Part shown: piece after piece, positions 56,042 to 64,000 of the stretch
Layout of the letters: every line of letters begins with the position of its first letter
Position numbering within the stretch: position 1 is the first letter of the stretch
From: Flavobacterium jejuense
GTDB lineage: Bacteria > Bacteroidota > Bacteroidia > Flavobacteriales > Flavobacteriaceae
Length of the DNA stretch: 64,000 bases
Assembly: GCF_006491595.2 (NCBI RefSeq)
Contig: NZ_VEVQ02000006.1
Location: 1 to 64,000 of the forward strand
Reading direction: 5' to 3'
Made by a program: the position numbers and the translations under genes
The notes under the pieces: model-generated
What the model was told of the DNA's origin: nothing
The model's database searches: none
Seen by the model: the letters and a program-made list of their open reading frames with translations, nothing else

Positions 56042-56659
56042 ATGTCTGGGTTAATCGGAAGAAAAATTGGCATGACTAGTATCTTTGACGAGAACGGGAA
56101 AAATATTCCTTGTACTGTTATTGAAGCAGGTCCATGTGTTATTACCCAAGTCAGAACCAAAGAGGTTGACGGGTATAGTGCTCTTCAGCTTGGTTTCGAT
56201 GACAAAACTGAAAAGCATACAGTAAAAGCAGAAGAAGGACACTTCAAGAAGGCTGGAGCAGTTGCTAAGAAGAAAGTTATTGAATTCAAGTATTTTGAAG
56301 AAGAACACAAATTAGGTGAAGTTCTTACAGTGGATTTATTTGCTGAAGGAGAATTTGTAGATGTTCAAGGTGTTTCTAAAGGTAAAGGTTTTCAAGGGGT
56401 TGTTAAGCGTCACGGTTTCGGTGGTGTGGGTCAAGCAACTCATGGTCAGCACAACCGATTAAGAGCTCCTGGTTCTGTTGGTGCGTCTTCATATCCATCA
56501 AGAGTATTCAAAGGTATGAGAATGGCCGGAAGAATGGGTGGAGAGAATGTAACTATTCAAAACCTTAAAGTTTTAAAAGTTGTTGCTGATAAAAATCTTT
56601 TAGTTGTTAAAGGATGTGTTCCAGGACATAAAAACTCTTATGTAATCATTCAGAAATAA
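56042..56659 (+). CDS. rplC: 50S ribosomal protein L3
   Basis: The 205-residue protein is full length ([61 protein letters not shown]). L3 starts assembly of the 50S subunit. Its TAA stop shares a base with the rplD ATG, so translation is coupled. Confidence 0.98.
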   Translation: MSGLIGRKIGMTSIFDENGKNIPCTVIEAGPCVITQVRTKEVDGYSALQLGFDDKTEKHTVKAEEGHFKKAGAVAKKKVIEFKYFEEEHKLGEVLTVDLFAEGEFVDVQGVSKGKGFQGVVKRHGFGGVGQATHGQHNRLRAPGSVGASSYPSRVFKGMRMAGRMGGENVTIQNLKVLKVVADKNLLVVKGCVPGHKNSYVIIQK

Positions 56660-57288
56660 TGGAAGTAAAAGTATTAGATTTCAACGGAAAAGATACTGGG
56701 AGAAAAGTTCAACTTTCTGATTCAGTATTCGCAATAGAGCCAAATAATCACGCTGTATATCTTGATGTTAAACAATATTTAGCAAATCAAAGACAAGGTA
56801 CCCACAAAGCTAAGGAAAGAGCTGAAGTTGCAGGAAGTACACGTAAGATTAAAAAACAAAAAGGAACAGGTACTGCCCGTGCAGGTAGTGCGAAAAACCC
56901 TTTGTTTAAAGGTGGAGGTACAGTTTTTGGACCTAGACCTAGAAGTTATTCTTTTAAATTAAATAAAAATTTAAAGAGATTGGCTAGAAAATCTGCTCTT
57001 TCTTTAAAAGTAAAAGAGTCAAGTTTGATAGTTTTAGAAGACTTTACATTTGAAACACCAAACACTAAAAATTTCATTAATGTATTGAATGCTTTAGGTT
57101 TAGATAATAAAAAATCTTTATTTGTATTGGGTGATTCAAATAAAAATGTATATTTGTCGTCACGAAATTTAAAGGCGTCTTCAGTGGTAACTTCTTCAGA
57201 ATTAAGTACTTATGGAATATTAAACGCTAATAGTTTAGTGGTTTTGGAAGGTGCTTTAAGCGGAATAGAAGATAATTTAAGTAAATAA
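56659..57288 (+). CDS. rplD: 50S ribosomal protein L4
   Basis: The 209-residue protein is full length (LDVKQYLANQRQGTHKAKER, GTGTARAGSAKNPLFKGGG, GPRPRSYSFKLNKNLKRLAR). L4 lines the exit tunnel. In E. coli it also represses the S10 operon at its leader; the rplC leader here is short and without an obvious E. coli-like structure. Confidence 0.98.
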   Translation: MEVKVLDFNGKDTGRKVQLSDSVFAIEPNNHAVYLDVKQYLANQRQGTHKAKERAEVAGSTRKIKKQKGTGTARAGSAKNPLFKGGGTVFGPRPRSYSFKLNKNLKRLARKSALSLKVKESSLIVLEDFTFETPNTKNFINVLNALGLDNKKSLFVLGDSNKNVYLSSRNLKASSVVTSSELSTYGILNANSLVVLEGALSGIEDNLSK

Positions 57289-57296
57289 ATAAGGTT

Positions 57297-57587
57297 ATGA
57301 GTATCATTATTAAGCCTATTATAACTGAAAAAATAACTAAAGATGGTGAGATTTTTAACCGTTTTGGTTTTGTAGTTGATAAAAAAGCAAATAAAATTCA
57401 AATCAAAAATGCTGTTGAAGCTGTTTATGGTGTGAGTGTTGTTAGTGTAAATACAATGAATTACAGAGCTGATAGATCGGTTAAGTACACTAAAAGTGGT
57501 TTAATCAGTGGGAAAACAAATGCATATAAGAAAGCAATTGTTCAAGTTCAAGAAGGAGAGACAATTGATTTTTATAATAATATCTAA
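57297..57587 (+). CDS. rplW: 50S ribosomal protein L23
   Basis: The 96-residue protein is full length (IIIKPIITEKITKDGE, FVVDKKANKIQIKNAVEAVY). L23 is at the tunnel exit and docks trigger factor and SRP. It lies between rplD and rplB with 8 and 6 nt gaps. Confidence 0.97.
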   Translation: MSIIIKPIITEKITKDGEIFNRFGFVVDKKANKIQIKNAVEAVYGVSVVSVNTMNYRADRSVKYTKSGLISGKTNAYKKAIVQVQEGETIDFYNNI

Positions 57588-57593
57588 TAGAAA

Positions 57594-58418
57594 ATGTCAG
57601 TTAGAAAATTAAAACCTATTACCCCAGGTCAGCGTTTTAGAGTTGTAAATAGCTTTGACACTATTACAACTGATAAGCCGGAGCGTTCTTTGATTGCACC
57701 GAAAAAAAACTCTGGAGGTAGAAATAGTCAAGGAAAAATGACCATGCGTTATATTGGTGGTGGTCATAAACAAAAGTATCGTATTGTAGATTTTAAAAGA
57801 ACTAAAGTGGGTGTTCCTGCTACAGTTAAGACTATCGAATATGATCCAAATCGTTCAGCTTTTATCTCTTTATTAGCTTATGCTGATGGTGAAAAAACGT
57901 ATATCATTGCTCAAAATGGTTTGCAAGTTGGACAAACCGTAGTTTCTGGTGAAGATGCGTCTCCAGAAATTGGAAATACATTGCCTTTAAGTAAAATTCC
58001 TTTAGGTACAGTTATTTCTTGTATCGAATTAAGACCTGGTCAAGGGGCTGTTATTGCTCGTTCTGCAGGTACTTTTGCTCAATTAATGGCAAGAGATGGT
58101 AAGTATGCAACTATTAAAATGCCTTCTGGTGAAACAAGATTGATTTTGTTAACTTGTTCGGCTACTATTGGGGCGGTATCAAACTCTGATCACCAATTAG
58201 TTGTTTCTGGTAAAGCTGGTAGATCAAGATGGTTAGGAAGAAGACCTAGAACAAGACCTGTTGCAATGAATCCTGTTGATCACCCAATGGGTGGTGGAGA
58301 AGGACGTTCTTCTGGAGGTCATCCACGTTCAAGAAAAGGTTTACCTGCTAAGGGTTATAGAACTCGTTCTAAGGTTAACCCAAGTAATAAGTATATTGTA
58401 GAACGTAGAAAGAAATAA
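57594..58418 (+). CDS. rplB: 50S ribosomal protein L2
   Basis: The 274-residue protein is full length ([39 protein letters not shown] with the peptidyl-transferase His, KGYRTR). It bridges the 23S rRNA core. Confidence 0.98.
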   Translation: MSVRKLKPITPGQRFRVVNSFDTITTDKPERSLIAPKKNSGGRNSQGKMTMRYIGGGHKQKYRIVDFKRTKVGVPATVKTIEYDPNRSAFISLLAYADGEKTYIIAQNGLQVGQTVVSGEDASPEIGNTLPLSKIPLGTVISCIELRPGQGAVIARSAGTFAQLMARDGKYATIKMPSGETRLILLTCSATIGAVSNSDHQLVVSGKAGRSRWLGRRPRTRPVAMNPVDHPMGGGEGRSSGGHPRSRKGLPAKGYRTRSKVNPSNKYIVERRKK

Positions 58419-58428
58419 TTAGATAAAC

Positions 58429-58707
58429 ATGGCACGTTCATTAAAAAAAGGACCTTATGTTCACTATAAATTAGAGAAAAAAGTTCAAGAAAATATAGAG
58501 AAAGATAATAAAGCTGTTATTAAGACTTGGTCAAGAGCTTCTATGATTACTCCAGATTTTGTTGGTCAAACTATTGCAGTGCATAATGGTCGTCAATTTG
58601 TACCAGTTTACGTAACAGAAAACATGGTAGGACATAAATTAGGGGAATTTTCACCAACAAGATCATTTAGAGGTCACGCTGGTGCAAAAAATAAAGGTAA
58701 AAAATAA
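58429..58707 (+). CDS. rpsS: 30S ribosomal protein S19
   Basis: The 92-residue protein is full length ([50 protein letters not shown]). It binds the 30S head with S13. Confidence 0.98.
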   Translation: MARSLKKGPYVHYKLEKKVQENIEKDNKAVIKTWSRASMITPDFVGQTIAVHNGRQFVPVYVTENMVGHKLGEFSPTRSFRGHAGAKNKGKK

Positions 58708-58716
58708 TAAGAAGCT

Positions 58717-59127
58717 ATGGGAGTTCGTAAAAGAGAAAGAGCAGAGCAAATTAAAGAAGCAAAAACGCAAATTGCTTTTGCTAAACTAAATAATTGCCCT
58801 ACTTCACCTAGAAAAATGCGCTTAGTGGCAGATTTAGTTAGAGGTAAGAAAGTAGAGTTAGCTCTTAATATATTAAGGTTTAATAGTAAAGAAGCTTCTA
58901 GAAAATTAGAAAAATTGTTGCTTTCTGCGATAAATAATTATCAACAGAAAAATGCAGATTCTAGTGTTGAAGAAGCAGGCTTATTTGTAAAAGAGATTAG
59001 AGTAGATGGAGGTATGATGTTGAAAAGACTTCGTCCAGCTCCTCAAGGTCGTGCTCATAGAATTAGAAAACGTTCTAATCACGTTACAATCGTATTAGGA
59101 TCAAATAATAACACACAAAGTAATTAA
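58717..59127 (+). CDS. rplV: 50S ribosomal protein L22
   Basis: The 136-residue protein is full length with the tunnel loop near [20 protein letters not shown]. The N-terminus ([20 protein letters not shown]) is longer than in E. coli, as in other Bacteroidota. Confidence 0.97.
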   Translation: MGVRKRERAEQIKEAKTQIAFAKLNNCPTSPRKMRLVADLVRGKKVELALNILRFNSKEASRKLEKLLLSAINNYQQKNADSSVEEAGLFVKEIRVDGGMMLKRLRPAPQGRAHRIRKRSNHVTIVLGSNNNTQSN

Positions 59128-59135
59128 TAAACAGT

Positions 59136-59861
59136 ATGGGACAAAAGACAAATCCAATTGGAAATAGACTTGGTATCATCAGAGGATGGGACTCAAACTG
59201 GTATGGAGGAAATGATTATGGTGATAAAATCGCAGAAGATTTTAAAATCAGAAAGTACATCCATGCGCGTTTATCAAAAGCTAGTGTATCAAAAGTAATT
59301 ATCGAAAGAACTTTAAAGCTTGTAACCGTTACTATCACTACTGCTAGACCTGGTATTATTATCGGTAAAGGTGGTCAAGAGGTAGACAAGTTGAAAGAGG
59401 AACTTAAGAAAATTACCGACAAAGAAATTCAAATCAATATATTTGAAATCAAAAGACCAGAGATTGATGCTTACTTAGTTGCAAATAGTATAGCACGTCA
59501 AATTGAAAGCAGAATTTCATACAGAAGAGCTATTAAAATGGCTATTGCGGCTGCAATGAGAATGAATGCTGAAGGTATTAAGGTTTTGATTTCTGGTCGT
59601 TTAAATGGTGCAGAAATGGCACGATCTGAAGGCTTTAAAGATGGTAGAATTCCTTTGTCAACTTTCAGAGCTGATATTGATTATGCATTAGCTGAAGCTC
59701 ATACTACTTATGGTAGAATGGGGATTAAAGTATGGATAATGAAAGGTGAGGTTTATGGTAAAAGAGATCTTTCTCCGTTAGTTGGTATGGACAAACAAAA
59801 GTCTAAATCATCAGGATCTCAAAAAAGAGATGGTAAGCCAAACAGAAGCAAAAGAAAGTAA
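59136..59861 (+). CDS. rpsC: 30S ribosomal protein S3
   Basis: The 241-residue protein is full length ([22 protein letters not shown] motif [29 protein letters not shown]). It forms part of the mRNA entry site. The C-terminus is a basic tail ([13 protein letters not shown]). Confidence 0.98.
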   Translation: MGQKTNPIGNRLGIIRGWDSNWYGGNDYGDKIAEDFKIRKYIHARLSKASVSKVIIERTLKLVTVTITTARPGIIIGKGGQEVDKLKEELKKITDKEIQINIFEIKRPEIDAYLVANSIARQIESRISYRRAIKMAIAAAMRMNAEGIKVLISGRLNGAEMARSEGFKDGRIPLSTFRADIDYALAEAHTTYGRMGIKVWIMKGEVYGKRDLSPLVGMDKQKSKSSGSQKRDGKPNRSKRK

Positions 59862-59881
59862 TTTTTTAAACTTAAGAAAAA

Positions 59882-60301
59882 ATGTTACAGCCTAAAAGAA
59901 CAAAATACCGAAAGGTACAGAAAGGTAGAATGAAAGGTGTTTCTCAAAGAGGACACGAGCTTTCTAATGGTATGTTTGGAATAAAATCTTTAGAATCAAC
60001 CTTTATAACTTCTCGTCAAATTGAAGCAGCTCGTATTGCTGCAACTCGTTTTATGAAAAGAGAGGGGCAGTTATGGATTAAGATATTTCCAGACAAGCCT
60101 ATAACAAAGAAGCCTCTTGAAGTACGTATGGGTAAAGGTAAAGGTGCAGTTGAGTATTGGGCTGCAGTCGTGAAACCTGGAAGAATCATGTTTGAAGTTG
60201 GTGGAGTTCCTCTATCAGTAGCGAAAGAAGCTTTGCGTCTTGCTGCACAAAAACTTCCAGTAAAAACTAAGTTTGTCGTTGCTAGAGATTTCGAAGCATA
60301 A
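59882..60301 (+). CDS. rplP: 50S ribosomal protein L16
   Basis: The 139-residue protein is full length ([39 protein letters not shown]). L16 is near the A-site tRNA. Gap to rpsC is 20 nt. Confidence 0.98.
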   Translation: MLQPKRTKYRKVQKGRMKGVSQRGHELSNGMFGIKSLESTFITSRQIEAARIAATRFMKREGQLWIKIFPDKPITKKPLEVRMGKGKGAVEYWAAVVKPGRIMFEVGGVPLSVAKEALRLAAQKLPVKTKFVVARDFEA

Positions 60302-60313
60302 TCAAAAAATATT

Positions 60314-60505
60314 ATGAAACAATCAGAAATAAATAATCTATCTGCAGCTGAGTTACAACAAAAACTTAGTGAGTTAAAGAGAACGTATGCTGAATTAAAA
60401 ACAGCTCATACTATTTCTCCAATAGAGAATCCTCTTCAAATAAGAACTATTAGAAGAGCTGTTGCTAGAGTTGCAACAGAAATAACTAAAAGAGAGTTAC
60501 AATAA
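60314..60505 (+). CDS. rpmC: 50S ribosomal protein L29
   Basis: The 63-residue protein is full length: two helices (LSAAELQQKLSELKRTYAEL and IRTIRRAVARVATEITKREL). Confidence 0.96.
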   Translation: MKQSEINNLSAAELQQKLSELKRTYAELKTAHTISPIENPLQIRTIRRAVARVATEITKRELQ

Positions 60506-60522
60506 TTGTATTCTGCTGAAAG

Positions 60523-60780
60523 ATGGAAAAAAGAAATTTAAGAAAAGAGAGAGTTGGTGTAGTTACTAGCAACAAAATGGAGAAATCTATTGTTGTTTCT
60601 GAAACAAGAAGAGTAAAGCACCCTTTATACGGTAAGTTCGTGTTAAAAACAAAAAAATATGTTGCACACGACGAAACAAATGACTGTAACATTGGTGATA
60701 CTGTAAAGATCATGGAAACAAGACCTTTAAGTAAATCTAAATGTTGGAGATTAGTTGAAATCATTGAAAGAGCTAAGTAA
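60523..60780 (+). CDS. rpsQ: 30S ribosomal protein S17
   Basis: The 85-residue protein is full length ([39 protein letters not shown]). Its stop is 2 nt before rplN. Confidence 0.97.
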   Translation: MEKRNLRKERVGVVTSNKMEKSIVVSETRRVKHPLYGKFVLKTKKYVAHDETNDCNIGDTVKIMETRPLSKSKCWRLVEIIERAK

Positions 60781-60782
60781 CC

Positions 60783-61151
60783 ATGGTACAACAAGAATCA
60801 AGATTAAAAGTAGCAGATAACACGGGAGCTAAAGAAGTTTTAACTATTCGTGTTTTAGGAGGAACGAAACGTCGTTATGCCTCTGTTGGAGATAAGATTG
60901 TAGTTTCAATTAAAGATGCAACACCTAACGGAAACGTTAAGAAGGGTGCTGTATCAACTGCAGTTGTTGTACGTACTAAAAAAGAAGTGAGAAGAGCTGA
61001 TGGATCTTATATTCGTTTTGACGATAACGCATGCGTATTGTTAAACGCTGCAGGTGAAATGAGAGGTACTCGTGTTTTTGGTCCAGTTGCAAGAGAACTT
61101 CGTGAAAAACAATTCATGAAAATTGTATCATTAGCACCAGAGGTGCTTTAA
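60783..61151 (+). CDS. rplN: 50S ribosomal protein L14
   Basis: The 122-residue protein is full length ([40 protein letters not shown]). It contacts the 30S subunit. Confidence 0.98.
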
Positions 61152-61159
61152 TTCTAAAA

Positions 61160-61477
61160 ATGATGACAAAGCTAAAAATTAAATCAGGAGACGTAGTAAA
61201 AGTAATTGCTGGTGATCATAAAGGTTCAGAAGGTACTGTTTTGCGAGTTATCCGTGAAAAAAACAAAGCGATAGTTGAAGGTGTGAACATGGTTTCAAAA
61301 CATACAAAACCAAGTGCAAAAAGCCCTCAAGGAGGTATCGTTAAGAAAGAAGCTCCAATACATATTTCTAACTTATCTTTAATTGATCCAAAATCGAAAT
61401 CAATTACTAAAGTAGGTTACAAAGTTGAAGGAGATAAGAAAGTAAGGATTTCAAAAAAATCTAATCAAGTATTATAG
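61160..61477 (+). CDS. rplX: 50S ribosomal protein L24
   Basis: The 105-residue protein has the KOW motif [20 protein letters not shown] and [20 protein letters not shown]. Two ATG codons stand in tandem (61160, 61163); either may be used. Confidence 0.97.
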   Translation: MMTKLKIKSGDVVKVIAGDHKGSEGTVLRVIREKNKAIVEGVNMVSKHTKPSAKSPQGGIVKKEAPIHISNLSLIDPKSKSITKVGYKVEGDKKVRISKKSNQVL

Positions 61478-61479
61478 TA

Positions 61480-62031
61480 ATGGCTTATATACCTAGATTA
61501 AAAGAAGAATATAAGAGTAGAGTAATCTCTGCTCTTACTGAAGAGTTCGGTTACAAAAATGTGATGCAAGTTCCAAAATTGGAAAAAATCATTGTAAGCC
61601 GTGGAGTTGGTGCAGCAGTATCTGATAAAAAATTAGTTGATTATGCTGTCGAAGAAATAACAAAAATTACTGGGCAAAAAGCAGTTGCTACCATTTCTAA
61701 GAAAGACGTTGCGTCTTTTAAATTGAGAAAAGGTATGCCAATTGGTGCTAAAGTAACTTTACGTGGAGAAAGAATGTATGAATTCTTAGATAGACTGATT
61801 ACATCTTCTTTACCTCGTGTAAGAGATTTTGGTGGTATTAAATCAACTGGTTTTGACGGAAGAGGTAATTATAACTTAGGGGTTTTGGAACAAATTATTT
61901 TCCCTGAAATTGATATTGATAAAGTAAATAAAATTTCTGGTTTTGATATTACTTTTGTTACTTCTGCTGATACAGACAAAGAAGCAAAATCATTATTGTC
62001 AGAATTAGGTTTACCTTTTAAAAAGAATTAA
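61480..62031 (+). CDS. rplE: 50S ribosomal protein L5
   Basis: The 183-residue protein is full length ([55 protein letters not shown]). It binds 5S rRNA. It starts 2 nt after rplX. Confidence 0.98.
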   Translation: MAYIPRLKEEYKSRVISALTEEFGYKNVMQVPKLEKIIVSRGVGAAVSDKKLVDYAVEEITKITGQKAVATISKKDVASFKLRKGMPIGAKVTLRGERMYEFLDRLITSSLPRVRDFGGIKSTGFDGRGNYNLGVLEQIIFPEIDIDKVNKISGFDITFVTSADTDKEAKSLLSELGLPFKKN

Positions 62032-62034
62032 GAC

Positions 62035-62304
62035 ATGGCTAAAGAATCAATGAAAGCCCGTGAGGCGAAAAGAGAAGCATTAGTGGCTAAATATGCTGAT
62101 AAAAGAAAAGCTTTGAAGGAAGCTGGAGATTACGAAGCATTGCAAAAATTGCCTAAAAATGCTTCTCCGGTTCGTTTACATAATCGTTGTAAGTTAACTG
62201 GAAGACCAAGAGGATATATGCGTCAGTTTGGACTTTCTCGTGTAACTTTCCGTGAAATGGCTAATCAAGGTTTAATTCCAGGTGTTAAAAAAGCATCTTG
62301 GTAA
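62035..62304 (+). CDS. rpsN: 30S ribosomal protein S14 (zinc-independent form)
   Basis: The 89-residue protein is the long form without the CxxC zinc ribbon: only one Cys, in [20 protein letters not shown]. The start is 3 nt after rplE. The next gene is 104 nt away, the longest gap in this cluster. Confidence 0.97.
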   Translation: MAKESMKAREAKREALVAKYADKRKALKEAGDYEALQKLPKNASPVRLHNRCKLTGRPRGYMRQFGLSRVTFREMANQGLIPGVKKASW

Positions 62305-62328
62305 TTACGCAAATTTTTTATATTTTTG
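62298..62328 (+). promoter_or_regulatory. Promoter-like site before rpsH
   Basis: TTG (62298-62300), 20 nt, TATTTTTG (62321-62328), overlapping the end of rpsN. It could start a separate transcript of rpsH onward. Confidence 0.5.
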
Positions 62329-62354
62329 CAAACCAAAAAATAATTTTAATTGAT

Positions 62355-62385
62355 TAAAGGTTCATTTGGTGAGTACCCTTTGAAA
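62355..62385 (+). promoter_or_regulatory. Hairpin in the rpsN-rpsH spacer
   Basis: AAAGGT pairs imperfectly with ACCCTTT around a 13-16 nt loop, within the leader that the promoter at 62298 would produce. There is no T-run, so a terminator is unlikely. Confidence 0.35.
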
Positions 62386-62408
62386 ACCGTAATCGCAAAT
62401 TTATACAT

Positions 62409-62807
62409 ATGTATACAGATCCAATTGCAGATTTTCTTACGAGAGTTAGAAACGCTGTTAGAGCGAATCATAAAATTGTTGAGATTCCTGCTTCTAACTT
62501 GAAAAAAGAAATCACAAAAATTTTATTTGATCAAGGATATATTTTAAGTTACAAATTTGATGACAGTTCTGTACAAGGAACAATCAAAATTGCTCTTAAG
62601 TATGATAAAGAGACTAAAGAGTCTGTTATTAAAGATATCCAAAGAATTAGTAAACCAGGTTTGCGTAAATATGCTGGCTCTACTAAATTACCTAGAATTT
62701 TAAACGGTTTAGGTGTTGCTATTGTGTCAACTTCTAAGGGTGTTATGACTGGTAAACAAGCTAAACAGCTTAATGTTGGTGGGGAAGTAATTTGTTACGT
62801 ATATTAA
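62409..62807 (+). CDS. rpsH: 30S ribosomal protein S8
   Basis: The 132-residue protein is full length (TDPIADFLTRVRNAVRANHK, GLGVAIVSTSKGVMTGKQAK). In E. coli S8 regulates the spc operon by binding its mRNA. Here a 104-nt leader with a promoter-like site precedes it. Confidence 0.98.
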   Translation: MYTDPIADFLTRVRNAVRANHKIVEIPASNLKKEITKILFDQGYILSYKFDDSSVQGTIKIALKYDKETKESVIKDIQRISKPGLRKYAGSTKLPRILNGLGVAIVSTSKGVMTGKQAKQLNVGGEVICYVY

Positions 62808-62823
62808 TAATAAAGACGAAAGA

Positions 62824-63366
62824 ATGTCAAGAATAGGTAAAAATCCAGTTGCAATACCTGCAGGAGTAACCGTAGAGGTGAAAGATGCAGTTATTACAGT
62901 AAAAGGAAAATTAGGCGAGCTTTCTCAGGAATTTTCTGATGTTACAGTGAAAGTTGAAGACAACCAAGTTGTCGTTGAGCGTTCATCAGATCATAAGAAT
63001 GAAAGAGCGAAACATGGACTTTATCGTTCTCTTATAAACAATATGATTATAGGGGTTTCAGAAGGTTTTACAAAACAATTAGAACTAGTTGGAGTTGGAT
63101 ACAGAGCTTCTAATCAAGGTCAAAAACTTGATTTAGCTGTTGGTTTTTCTCATAACATTGTTTTAGAAGTTGTACCAGAAGTTACAGTAGAAACTATTTC
63201 TGAAAAAGGTAAAAATCCAATAGTAAAATTATCATCATTTGACAAACAATTATTAGGTCAAGTATCTGCTAAAATCAGAGCTTTCCGTAAGCCAGAACCT
63301 TATAAAGGAAAAGGAATTAAGTTTGTAGGTGAAGTATTAAGAAGAAAAGCAGGTAAATCAGCTTAA
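62824..63366 (+). CDS. rplF: 50S ribosomal protein L6
   Basis: The 180-residue protein is full length ([58 protein letters not shown]). Confidence 0.98.
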   Translation: MSRIGKNPVAIPAGVTVEVKDAVITVKGKLGELSQEFSDVTVKVEDNQVVVERSSDHKNERAKHGLYRSLINNMIIGVSEGFTKQLELVGVGYRASNQGQKLDLAVGFSHNIVLEVVPEVTVETISEKGKNPIVKLSSFDKQLLGQVSAKIRAFRKPEPYKGKGIKFVGEVLRRKAGKSA

Positions 63367-63377
63367 AAATTAAGACT

Positions 63378-63728
63378 ATGTCATTAACAAAAACTGAAAG
63401 AAGACAAAGAATAAAATTCAGAATAAGAAAGGTTGTTAGCGGTACTACTGCTCAACCTAGATTAGCTGTTTTTAGATCTAATAAAGAAATCTATGCACAA
63501 GTCATAGATGACGTTAACGGTGTTACAATGGTTGCTGCATCTTCTCGTGATAAAGAAGTAACTAAAGGTACAAATATTGAAACTGCTAATGCAGTTGGAA
63601 AATTAGTGGCTGAAAGAGCTCTTAAAGCAGGTATAACTAATATCACTTTTGATAGAGGTGGGTATTTATATCATGGTCGTGTAAAATCATTAGCTGAAGG
63701 AGCGAGAGAAGCTGGACTTAAATTCTAA
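63378..63728 (+). CDS. rplR: 50S ribosomal protein L18
   Basis: The 116-residue protein is full length ([38 protein letters not shown]). It binds 5S rRNA with L5. Confidence 0.98.
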   Translation: MSLTKTERRQRIKFRIRKVVSGTTAQPRLAVFRSNKEIYAQVIDDVNGVTMVAASSRDKEVTKGTNIETANAVGKLVAERALKAGITNITFDRGGYLYHGRVKSLAEGAREAGLKF

Positions 63729-63734
63729 GAAAGT

Positions 63735-64000
63735 ATGTATCAAAAATATAAAAATGTAGAGCTAGTAAAGCCAAGTGGTCTTGAGTTAAAAGATCGTTTG
63801 GTAAGTGTGAACCGTGTAACGAAAGTTACTAAAGGAGGTAGAGCATTCGGATTTTCTGCTATTGTTGTAGTAGGAGACGAGAATGGTGTAGTTGGTCATG
63901 GGTTAGGAAAGTCTAAAGATGTTTCTGAAGCAATTGCAAAAGCAGTTGAAGATGCTAAGAAAAATCTTGTAAGAATTCCTTTGAATAGTGCTACTGTTCC
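63735..64000 (+). CDS. rpsE: 30S ribosomal protein S5, C-terminus beyond window
   Basis: The ATG at 63735 opens [20 protein letters not shown], followed by [20 protein letters not shown] and [20 protein letters not shown], the N-terminal double-stranded-RNA-binding domain of S5. About 88 codons are seen before the window edge. It is 6 nt after rplR. Confidence 0.96.
   Translation, partial: MYQKYKNVELVKPSGLELKDRLVSVNRVTKVTKGGRAFGFSAIVVVGDENGVVGHGLGKSKDVSEAIAKAVEDAKKNLVRIPLNSATV

Noticed and set aside
1-64000. CRISPR array, tRNA, rRNA, IS element or prophage
   Set aside because: No spaced direct-repeat array, cloverleaf with CCA-like end, transposase or phage structural gene was seen on reading both strands.

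Overview
The window reads as chromosome of a member of the Bacteroidota, most likely the family Flavobacteriaceae. The evidence is the AT-rich composition, promoters of the TTG/TTTG-N18-21-TAnnTTTG type in front of many genes, SusC/SusD pairs, signal peptides ending in ..SQ or ..AQ, a fused hypoxanthine phosphoribosyltransferase-adenylate kinase, Mpl, and a str operon without tuf. No tRNA, rRNA, IS element, prophage or CRISPR array was found.

Layout. 1-8588: a secreted M23 peptidase cut by the window edge, two tandem TPR/transmembrane/AraC regulators, peptidase T and an M3 oligopeptidase. 8589-9159: no protein gene, but two near-identical small transcription units (promoter, about 115 nt, terminator), with a possible decayed third copy between them. 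9160-13775: purE and purK, separated by a three-gene cassette made of a PtuA-like ATPase, a PtuB-like HNH protein and a small two-helix membrane protein. This is probably a Septu-type defence system with its own promoter. 13875-17996: Hpt-Adk fusion, Obg, a Roadblock/LC7-like pair, a small acidic protein and a BON-LysM protein. 18067-24573: a 2168-residue alpha-2-macroglobulin-like protein carrying a nested SusC-type plug. 24716-38627: mixed housekeeping genes (mpl, radC, rarA, rlmB, a YjjG-type phosphatase, rhomboid, Crp-like regulator), a RES/Xre toxin-antitoxin pair and an ABC transporter with a histidine-rich permease. 38688-52138: two SusCD loci, the first followed by two accessory lipoproteins and the second preceded by an Omp85-like barrel. 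52422-64000: the ribosomal protein supercluster rpsL-rpsG-fusA-rpsJ, then rplC through rpsE, where the window ends.

How the parts work together. The purine genes (purE, purK, Hpt-Adk) form a nucleotide block that the ATPase/HNH cassette interrupts. The SusCD loci, Omp85 protein, macroglobulin and secreted peptidase form an envelope and nutrient-uptake block. The ribosomal cluster is split into at least two transcription units by a terminator and promoter between rpsJ and rplC, and a further promoter-like site lies before rpsH.

All calls come from reading the sequence. Family names rest on recognised motifs and were not confirmed by database search. The most promising candidates for something undescribed are the duplicated small RNA units, the purK/purE cassette with its membrane protein, and the macroglobulin/plug chimera.
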